The position numbers and the translations under genes were made by a program. Below, piece after piece: positions 57,401 to 64,000 of a stretch of 64,000 bases of DNA; within the stretch, counting starts at the first letter, position 1; every line of letters starts with the position of its first letter. Source of the stretch: Chlorops oryzae. Its lineage: Eukaryota; Arthropoda; Insecta; Diptera; Chloropidae. Where the stretch lies: assembly GCA_020466095.1 (NCBI GenBank), contig CM035806.1, positions 165,434,371 to 165,498,370 on the forward strand, in the 5' to 3' direction. The notes beneath the pieces were generated by a model. The model worked only from the letters and a program-made list of their open reading frames with translations. It did no database searches and was not told the origin of the DNA.

Positions 57401-60400
57401 CGTCCGTAAGCTGTCGAAGCATATGCATATATTAATTAACTGGATTGCGGTAGTAAGAAAAAAAAAAGGAACAAATTTTTTGAAAGCTTTTTTTTACCCT
57501 TCAACGCGATAAATTTCTTTTGGATCAAGCGAATTGAAAGTGAAACAAATTCCCTCTTCTGTTATGCTTCGGTGAAATATCTGCTCGCAGGTGCTCGGAA
57601 TATTTCGCCATTTGCATCTTAAGTACGTGTCATTGAACATGGGCATAACGGAGTCCAGTGCATCGATAAGGCTTGTATCCTTTGAGATTTTTTCACCAAA
57701 ACTCAGGCCTTCAAGCAAATGGGCTTCACAAACCTGAGCGATCGCTTCCAAACGATACTTTCTGAAAGAAGGACAAAAAAAATTACAAAAACCAAACCCA
57801 AAAAATCTTTCAATTGCTTCAGATGGTAAATTTTTTTTTGATTTCACTTACTCGATAGATGTTAGGTCCTCAAATGTTTCGTTTTTCTGTCGATCTGTGA
57901 CTTTCCAAAAAATATCGGTGTAATTAAAAACTGTTTGCCGGGACTTCGTCTCCGGACAGACAGTTACCGATGGAAATGGGATCTGCCAAACTGGCGTCGA
58001 TTTTTCAGCAAAACTCACAATAACGGGATTATTATTCCATTTATCCCAAATATTTTTGGTGAGCGTGGCGCATGTGTAGATCGAAAACACAAATACCATG
58101 ACCCAAAAAAATCTACAAAAATAATTCGATAATAAAACAGGCTCGATAATGGCGAAACTCTCCGATCTAATTTTGTCATCATATATATCTAAATGTACAT
58201 ATATGGGCATTTCCACAGAAATGTCAACCGGAGTCAAAAAATTCAAAGCCTATAAAAGTATGTTGTTTTTACATATATTTATAGAGAATCGATCAAATTT
58301 TACTAATCTAAACATATTCCACATATATTCATAACACATTTAGAAATATTCAAATGCAAAGTCGCACAAGTGCAAAAGTTATGTTTTGAATATTTCTCTT
58401 CCCGTTTTGTTTTGATTATTGTTCGTAATAACATCCACTATGCTTTGATATTTGCACTTTTAAATATCGTTTTATATTTGAGGAATGTAAGAAAAATGCA
58501 AAGGGAACGATGCAATCGCCAATTACGGTAAATTTTTTCTTTACTTTATCGTTTATTTCGTTGTAGCGTGCGACATTGAAAAATAACATTTGTTATCAGT
58601 GAGTCAAAGGTGTTTGTGCAACGCGCCTCAAATATTCGCTGCAAACAGCAATTTGTATTGCAATTAAATAAAAAAAATTTTGTTACAAAATAATCAACGC
58701 TTTGGCCCTGAGACATATTTGAAGTTTGTAGCGTGCGACATCGTAAGTGTAAAATTTATAAATTTCGCACCCTTGCTCCTAAACCCATTTCAAATTTTTT
58801 ATTTTCAACCACATTTTTCTGCAAGAAACTCAACACCTAGAAAATTTATGTTTATATAGACTGATGCAGTAGTCGATTAAGAATAAACTAAGTTAAGAAA
58901 AATAATTATTTTTTGCAAGTTTCAATAGAGAATGAATGATTGTTCCAGAAATGCGAAATTTTGAGTTGTACCGATTTAGTAGCAAGGGTGCGATAGGTCA
59001 ACTTACTGAAAAGGAGTACTCTGAGTTACCCCAGAACATGACTAGTCAAAATGTAGAGTATTTGTGTAAGACAACTGACCTCTAATTCACCACAGTAGGT
59101 CTATTCGTGGAGAAGTTAAATGTGGGAGTGGTAATGCCTCAATGACAAGCCAATGTTAAAAATACAGTTTGAAGCATCGGTTGGCATATTAAGAGGGCAG
59201 TCCTGAAGGAGCTAGGACTGCATATTCCATTAAAAAATCTTTATTTAATATAAGTAATACTATTCACAGTAAAGTTAGTTTCTATTCTTTATTTTTTATG
59301 TAAAGGATGAATATTCTTTTTTTTTTTTTTTTTTTTTCTTTGTTGAAGATATTTTAAGTTTATAATTTTTTTTTGTGAAAATAAATATATTGAAAACATT
59401 AAAAGTCATTTATCATCATCTTCTTCATGTCCAATTAAATGAAAAGTACACATTAAATTAAAACGTATGATGCAACTAAATGTAGCATTCGACATGTAGC
59501 GTGCGACAGTGATTAAAATAAAATAAAAAACTAAACTGTTTAATATTTTTGAATCAAATAAAAACCAGTTCTAAGATTCATCAATGTACAATATTACAAA
59601 ATTAGTCGCATTAAAATATTGCCTCAAGTTTCGCTAAAATCAGTGGTTGAACTGTTCGCCTCAAAACTGACTTCTGTTTTTGTAGCGTGCGAATGCCTTA
59701 GTTTTTTGTAATTATCTTGAAAACGAACAATTTCCAGAAATCAACCTTAGCACCAATTACAGTGCTAGTCAAGAGCCATAACTTCCGCCATTTGTCCAAA
59801 TAAAAAAAAATTTTCGTATATTTCTTTTTCCACTGAGAATGCGTGCGAATGTCGCGTTCGACATCATGGAAATGCCCATATGCAATAGAGCTGGCACACT
59901 TTCGATGGCAATGTCGATAGTATCGATGGTTCGGATTATCACTATCGAAAATATCGATAGGGCCGACTATCGATAGTTTTCCAGCTCTAATATGAAATTC
60001 AATGGCATCTGTCCAATCCGGCACTCCCTGTAATCGGAAATGTCTTTTGTTGAGAGGTGTCATTGAAATCGAATCGATTTAAAAAACAAAAAGTCGATTG
60101 CCATTTGAAATGATGTCATGAAATCGACTAGATTTTGCAACGCTTCCGAAAACTACAAGGCCGATATTCGAAAAAAATTGTTAAGAAAACATGCTGATCA
60201 AGTTAATAAATTCGAGATAAGTACATAATGAAGTATGAGTTGTACTTCAGAGTTTAACATATAGAATGTTATCTTTGAGTCTGGAATTGATCGGCCCAAA
60301 GAAATCGGGATTATAAGAAGCCTTTGGCAACACTCTATAATCCGAAAACTTCGATAGATCGACACTGCCCTACAAAACGTTTGGTGAACTACCGAAGGTC

Positions 60401-63400
60401 TACTGTATGTACTGTATATGTACAATAACAGCGTTGCCCGCATTTCGTCGGAAGTCCTCCTTTTTGGCCTGAAATAAGAACGTCCCTCTGTGTTTGCTCG
60501 TCAATATTGCAGATAAAGGAAAATTTTAATTATTTTTTCTAATTTAATTTCTTCCCTACATTCTCCTCCATCTCCCCCAATAACATCTCCCATATTTAAG
60601 CACCGATTTTCATAAGCTACGAACTAAAAAAAATTATGTACAGTATAAATCGGTTATAAGGATATTGAAGGGACCAGCAAAAATCCATCTTTAAAACCGA
60701 TAATCGCTTTATCCGGCAGCAGAAATATTAAGAGGAAATAAATCCCTAAATCCGTTTTTGGCTTGGCAGATTTTCACAAATAAAAAAAAAAATAAAAAAT
60801 AAAAAAAAATAAAAAATAAAAAAAAATAAAAAATAAAAATAAAAATAAAAAAAAATTTAAAAAACACTCCAACACTGTTTGGAAATTATTTTCACGGTTC
60901 TGAACCATTTGCGTTGGATTGAAAAATTTCATAGCATACTCAAAGGGTAATTTTGAGTTTTTATGTCTGATTTTTGGTAAAAATTGTTCAGTTTTGAAGT
61001 AGCAAAACGGTATTTAGGAGCGCTCAGTTAGAGCTGAAGCTGTTTAGTAATAATTTTTCTTTATTTAACTAAAAATCTTTTCAAAATATTCTTAATGACT
61101 TGAGATCTCTTGAGGGCCACAAAAGTTAAAAAGAAGTTGAAAAAATCGTTCAATTTTTGAGATTTTTCCAATTTGTAGCAAATAGGCGGAGTTATTTCGG
61201 GCTACTTAGTATTACAAATACCTTAAAAGATTCCAGGGCTACAACTTTGTCATAGATAGGAAAGAGAATTATTGAACGCCTTACATTCTCGGCCATACTT
61301 TTTTCGATCGATTTATTAATGAAATTGATACAATCTAACTAAAACGAGTATAGGGAGTTGCTATAATTGCACCGAGCCTTTTCATAACGTGCAGTCTAAT
61401 TTTTGGCAACATTCGATTACCTCAAAAATTTGTCACAGTGTAGTCAACACAAATAAGGAACATGAAGGTAGTACTCTTTATGAAATATGTGCATTAGGTT
61501 ATGTTTTTCGGAACTCTTTTTCATAAAAAAGTCATCATCTTTTGATTGTTATGTAAACTTTTTGAAAAAGAAATCCCAGTTCAGTTTTTTAATCGAAAGC
61601 TGTACTCCCGAGAGTTAAATACGGAGCGTCGGAAAGTTTTGAAGAGAAATGACTCAATTCCATTGGCACTATTTCCAAAAAGCATGTTTATATGTTGGCT
61701 TAAGCCCAGTGGCGGATTAAAGTGTCATGAGGCCCGGAACTTATATAGTTATGGGGCCCCCTGAAGCTCTATTTGGCGCAGTTTTTTGAAATAAGGAATA
61801 ACTGCTAAAGTCAATTTAAGTTCAAGATGAGTTATTAACAAAATATAAATTCTTTCAAAGGAATGAAAAATAAAGCAAACAATTTATATATTATATGAGC
61901 CCTTGATTTTGAAAGTGGTATAAGTCAAATATTTTATAAATCTAGTTTATCAGCTATTTCCTATCAAATTCTTATTGAATAAGATAATGTGAAGTAAAAC
62001 TAGATTTTTACTAGTTTTGGCTTATACCAATTTCATAATATAGTATATTTTCCATAGTGGTCTATTGAAAAATTATAAGCAATTAACCCAAAAAAAATTT
62101 TCTAGAGGAAGTATAGAGAGTTATGGGCCAAAAACCAAAAAAATCCGAAAAATTCATGGCGTCCAATTTGGATGAAAATTTATATATAGAATAAGTGAAA
62201 AATTCTAAGAATGTTTGTACTAAAATTTTTTCAAAAAAACTGGTCCTTTTTGGACCAGTTTGGAACTAGACCAAAACTAGACTAGTTGTAATCCGTTTCT
62301 TGAAAAAATTTTGACGCCAAAATTCTAAGAATTTTTCACTTATTCTATATATAAATTTTCATCCAAATCGGACGCCATGATTTTTTCGGATTTTTTTGGT
62401 CCATAACTCTCTAAACTTCCTCTAGACCACCCAACCCACCCCCCCAAAAATTTTTTTGGATTAATGTCTAATAATTGTTCAATATACCACTGTAGAAAAT
62501 ATAAGCACTATTTAAGCACTCTTTCTCTGGACACGCCACTGCATATAATTGAATTTCTTATTTAATTAATTTTTAAACTTTTAAACGATTTAACTTGAAA
62601 ACTAATTTTTGAAATATTTTGATGATATTTTATTTGGACGCTCGGGTCCCGTTGGCATATCCCCAGCTAGCCCTACCTTAATCCGGCACTGCTTTGGCCT
62701 CATATATTTTATAAGAAGTACTCTCGAGCATTTTCGGTTATCCACCCAAAAAGGTCATGACTTGCTCCTGGGAATCGAGCGTCAAACCCTTAAATGACCT
62801 CATTCTCTATTTCAGTGTTTTTACTTTTCTCAATTTAAAGCAACTTTCAAGTTAAATAAAATTCAGCCCTGAAAATTTCTTTTTAAATACTTTATACTAT
62901 TTTCCAATATCGGTTTTACCTTTTTCTAAAACTCACAAAAATCGAGTCGATTTCATAACGCCCCTGATAATTGTATTTGTAAATCGATTTTAAACGATTT
63001 TCTTGGCAAAATCCTCTTGACAAGCACTTTAATATAGGTATTTTTCTCCAGGAGACTCGCTCCTTTTTTTTCATAGCACTACTATCATGAATCCCATTCC
63101 CGATGACACATTAATTTCCAAGCTCCCGGTCTGTACTTTTTATCCATGAAGTCTTTTTTTTTGTACCCAAAGCATTTGCATATCAATGATGCACCCCGAG
63201 ATTCGCTTAGTCTTTATTGTTCTCATTGAAGATTGACAACTCGATTTGTCGATTATCTTCACTCTCCGCCCAATCGAACCCCAGATTCACATACCTTTCC
63301 AGACATGGTCGCTTCTGTTCTCCGAGATATTTGATGCCGTGAATGGTACTATTGTCACAGTATTCGGAGAAAATACCCCACGCAGCCTGATAGTTTGTTC

Positions 63401-63752
63401 CATATTTGATCTGCTGCTTTGTGTCCACATCATCGTCGCTATCCACAGAGACCGTTTCCTTGAATGCCGAAACCGTTTTGGCCATTAGAGCGGCACGCTT
63501 CCTATAGATTTGAACTAACATAAAATCATATTGTTTCGAAAATTTTCTATTCTTTTCATTTCTTTCTCCTTTTCATTCTACATATATTCTTTCGAACTCG
63601 AAAAATGGACTGTGAGTCGAATTCCACCATTGAGTCGAATTTGAAAATCTCTAAGATTCTTGATTGGACTGAATTGCGTACCATTGTGCCGCCGCTGGTA
63701 GGCCAGTGCTAAGTGTCGGCTTCTTTTTTACAGCATCCGTATCCATATCCAT
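54219..63752 (-). CDS. Pickpocket-family DEG/ENaC sodium channel subunit, complete 9-exon gene
   Basis: Coding exons, in transcript order: 63752-63682, 63501-63295, 58112-57852, 57761-57498, 57410-57206, 55574-55435, 55313-55183, 55095-54843, 54471-54219. They total 1785 nt, or 594 residues plus TAG. Every junction is GT...AG and keeps frame. Seen in the translation: a conserved HG at residues 78-79 (context STIHGIKYL); TM1 about 94-115 starting FFWVMVF; PFPSVTVCPE about 138-147; a Cys-rich extracellular part (QCYF, NCELECL, CGCV, CNCLPSC); and TM2 about 545-566 (GGLLGLFMGVSTLS) with the GVS filter motif at 553-555. These are hallmarks of insect pickpocket (PPK) channels, which are amiloride-sensitive-type cation channels of the plasma membrane used in mechano-, osmo- and chemosensation; the length is normal for the family. 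Start: the first of two in-frame ATGs (MDMD). TM2 recalls the ppk28-like group, but I cannot fix the orthologue. The protein appears intact. Confidence 0.93.
54534..54752. mobile_element. TAGTGG-type MITE in intron 8 of the ppk-type gene
   Basis: The left TAATGGGATTCAAGCAGGTG plus TGCAATTTTT and right AAAAATTTGCACACTTCAA... ACCACTA are inverted. Related to the ends at 17056-17860. It fills most of a 371-bp intron. Confidence 0.65.
54843..55095 (-). CDS. ppk-type gene, exon 8 (Cys-rich domain, post-domain)
   Basis: The acceptor is TTTGCAG|GA and the donor is TTGG|GTAAAA. It encodes KIPVCGAGNVKCINDAEDEL, then TECNCLPSCTSIAYEAEIS, with the Cys pairs expected near the membrane-proximal extracellular region. 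An alternative read-through ends at a TAA directly on the donor. Confidence 0.95.
55183..55313 (-). CDS. ppk-type gene, exon 7 (Cys-rich domain)
   Basis: The acceptor is TTTGCAG|G and the donor is CCAA|GTAGGT. It encodes RRQCYFQHERFLRYFQIYTQ, then NCELECLANFTQTKCGCVKF and SMP, the diagnostic Cys signature of insect PPK proteins. Confidence 0.96.
55435..55574 (-). CDS. ppk-type gene, exon 6
   Basis: The acceptor is CCATAG|ATT and the donor is CATAG|GTGAGC. It encodes ILLHTPGEVAQVTKQYFRIP, then VLISIRPKIITTSDGLKHYEPH, a strongly conserved pickpocket block (phase 0 in, phase 2 out). Confidence 0.95.
55703..56100 (-). repeat. Three tandem ~135-bp units (R3-derived) in intron 5
   Basis: ACACTGAGAAAATTTTTT recurs at 55703, 55839 and 55972. 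Each copy is followed by CAGTGTATTC and, in at least two, AGTTTGACGCGAATCAAAAA; AATACCTCTAAGTATTTG closes each unit. Confidence 0.85.
56101..56480. repeat. Large palindrome in intron 5
   Basis: GAGATTTTCAACAAAATTGC, TCTCAGTATTGACATG and GCGGTAAACGTGC at 56130-56180 return inverted at 56347-56400 (GCACGTTTACCGCACCATGT, GAGAGCAATTTTGTTGAAAA). Together with the R3 units on both sides the palindrome spans several hundred bases. Confidence 0.85.
57206..57410 (-). CDS. ppk-type gene, exon 5
   Basis: The acceptor GACAG|C has a weak pyrimidine tract. The exon encodes LRTTLESSSDYPSS..., then WNLEDGY and ANAGLHLVLNG, and ends LCRGPVQGFK. The donor AAG|GTTCGA is unusual, but phase 0 and the conserved GFK-ILLH..GEV join support it. 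Confidence 0.85.
57498..57761 (-). CDS. ppk-type gene, exon 4 (extracellular finger region)
   Basis: The acceptor is TTCTTTCAG|A and the donor is GAAGG|GTAAAA. It encodes KYRLEAIAQVCEAHLL through RCKWRNIPSTCEQIF and ITEEGICFTFNSL. The ICFTFN block is typical of the family (G.CFTFN), and Cys spacing is preserved. Confidence 0.93.
57852..58112 (-). CDS. ppk-type gene, exon 3 (TM1 and start of extracellular domain)
   Basis: The acceptor TTTGTAG|A completes the Arg codon from exon 2. The exon then reads FFWVMVFVFSIYTCATL (TM1), followed by the conserved IPFPSVTVCPETK block. The donor is ATCGA|GTAAGT. The open frame does continue upstream to an ATG at 58246, but that extension is intron sequence. 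Confidence 0.95.
58766..58992. mobile_element. CGCACCC TIR element, copy Y (intron 2)
   Basis: The left CGCACCCTTGCTCCTAAACC and right TTTAGTAGCAAGGGTGCG ends are inverted. It is the inverted relative of 24892-25136, sharing a GAGAATGAATGATTG-like and TTTCAATT interior. Confidence 0.7.
59886..59989. mobile_element. 104-bp hAT-like MITE with TATCGATA interior (intron 2)
   Basis: The ends TAGAGCTGGCACACTTTCGA and ...ATAGTTTTCCAGCTCTA are inverted. The flanks ATATGCAA and ATATGAAA match at 7 of 8. The interior contains several ATCGATA units. Confidence 0.8.
60780..60856 (+). repeat. A-rich microsatellite (AAATAAAAA units)
   Basis: Repeated AAAAAATAAAAAATA units for about 75 bp inside intron 2. 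Confidence 0.85.
61707..62691. mobile_element. hAT-like element, CAGTGGCGGATTAA ends (intron 2)
   Basis: The left CAGTGGCGGATTAAAG and right CTTAATCCGGCACTG ends are inverted. The flanks CTTAAGCC and CTTTGGCC agree at 6 of 8. 985 bp without a transposase; a large palindrome occupies the middle. Confidence 0.72.
62040..62505. repeat. 465-bp near-complete palindrome in intron 2
   Basis: TATATTTTCCATAGTGG, TTTTCTAGAGGAAG, GAGAGTTATGG, TTTATATATAGAATAAGTGA and AATTCTAAGAAT return inverted in the right half. The arms are about 220 bp each, with the turn near 62270 (TGGTCCTTTTTGGACCA at 62241-62257). Confidence 0.9.
63295..63501 (-). CDS. ppk-type gene, exon 2 (cytoplasmic N-terminus with HG motif)
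   Basis: The acceptor is CTATAG|G at 63502 and the donor is GAAAG|GTATGT at 63294. It encodes an acidic stretch (SVDSDDDVD) and the family signature YCDNSTIHGIKYLGE, with the His-Gly pair known to affect gating in DEG/ENaC channels. It ends inside the Arg codon of LER just before TM1. Confidence 0.9.
63682..63752 (-). CDS. ppk-type gene, exon 1 (start codon)
   Basis: Begins ATGGATATGG and encodes 23 residues plus two bases (MDMDTDAVKKK...AAAQ, then TG). The donor is TG|GTACGC at 63681-63680. The split codon TG|G restores a Trp with exon 2. This short cytoplasmic start has no conserved domain, so the start is the least certain part of the gene. Confidence 0.75.
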
Positions 63753-64000
63753 GGGCGTTGAGTGCAACGCGCCTCACTGCGCCCAATCGCCACAACGGCA
63801 AACGCAAACGCAAACGAGAAAGGCAGCACTTTTTTCAATTCTCCGATGCAATACGATTTGATTCGATTTGATTCGATTTAATTTCGAATGAACGGGATTG
63901 AATTGAATTGAATTGGATTTCGCACGTTGAGTTTTTTTTTTTTTTTTTGTTTTGGTTTTTTGAAAATGCGTGAAAATCGTGACAGCCGCGAGAGCTGCCA
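63753..64000 (-). promoter_or_regulatory. 5' flank / probable 5' UTR or promoter side of the ppk-type gene
   Basis: This is upstream of the start codon on the minus strand. It contains short repeats (GATTC/GATTT around 63857-63880, GAATT around 63896-63915) and a 16-base T run. I see no convincing TATA box or initiator, and an upstream non-coding exon outside the window is possible. Confidence 0.3.

Larger units (their letters stand above)
58113..63294 (-). other. Large intron 2 of the ppk-type gene (5.2 kb)
   Basis: A GTATGT...TTGTAG intron separating the cytoplasmic N-terminus from TM1. It holds several TIR elements (listed separately), four copies of TAGCGTGCGA, an A/T microsatellite at 60780-60856 and a ~465-bp palindrome. 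I see no coding exon of another gene in it. Confidence 0.8.

Noticed and set aside
57853..58246. ATG at 58246 as the start of the channel gene
   Set aside because: Residues upstream of FFWVMVF in that frame are intron. An acceptor at 58113-58114 joins in phase to the exon carrying the conserved HG motif at 63.3 kb.
60646..60720. Possible pogo-like short element (CAGTATAAATCGGTTATAAG ... CGATAATCGCTTTATCCG)
   Set aside because: Ends are only loosely inverted and no TA duplication is clear.
63207..63521. ATG at 63521 (MLVQIYRKRAALMAK...) as the gene start
   Set aside because: A CTATAG acceptor at 63502 and an in-phase upstream exon at 63752-63682 give a better model. It remains a possible alternative start if no transcript supports exon 1.

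Overview
The window looks like nuclear DNA of a higher fly (Diptera, Schizophora; a tephritid or similar acalyptrate is my best guess, not proven). The reasons are AT-rich DNA with many poly-T runs, long CT/GA and TATG microsatellites, very dense short DNA transposons, and one intron-containing gene whose protein belongs to the insect pickpocket (DEG/ENaC) sodium-channel family. There are no bacterial, phage or CRISPR features.

The only protein-coding gene I can support lies on the minus strand at 63752-54219. Nine exons with GT...AG introns join in one frame to give a 594-residue pickpocket-type channel subunit. It has the cytoplasmic HG motif, TM1, a Cys-rich extracellular domain and TM2 with a GVS selectivity-filter motif. 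A possible AATAAA signal lies 194 bases after the stop. Its two largest introns (5.2 kb and 1.6 kb) are full of transposon-derived inverted repeats.

The remaining ~54 kb (1-54018) reads as intergenic DNA, or intron of a gene whose exons are not here. It is a layered set of non-autonomous repeats: (a) eleven foldback hAT-type MITEs of about 240 bp (TIR CAGGGCTCGG...), six with perfect 8-bp target duplications; (b) a larger hAT-like element E2 (TIR TAAGGTGGATCG) that hosts some of those MITEs; (c) R1, a ~870-bp dispersed repeat ending in ...GTGTCGGGTATA, one copy of which runs into an 11-bp minisatellite; (d) R3, R4, R5 and R6 dispersed families; (e) tRNA-related SINE copies, two of them in inverted orientation; (f) TIR elements with CCCAGCAG, CAGTGGGG, TAGAGCTG, TAGTGG and CGCACCC ends; (g) long simple-sequence tracts: CT-rich at 7.5-8.0 and 40.0-40.6 kb, a decanucleotide at 43.0-43.3 kb and a sectored hexanucleotide array at 45.1-45.84 kb. 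One decayed transposon-type coding fragment is at 28.45-28.61 kb.

Most open reading frames in the window are low-complexity or repeat-derived and are not called as genes. I found no clear undescribed biological system. The best leads are the complete pickpocket gene with its hairpin-rich introns, the two-subfamily MITE burst with nested and empty-site copies, and the array structures. Repeat names (E2, R1, R3-R6) are local labels. All similarities were judged by eye.
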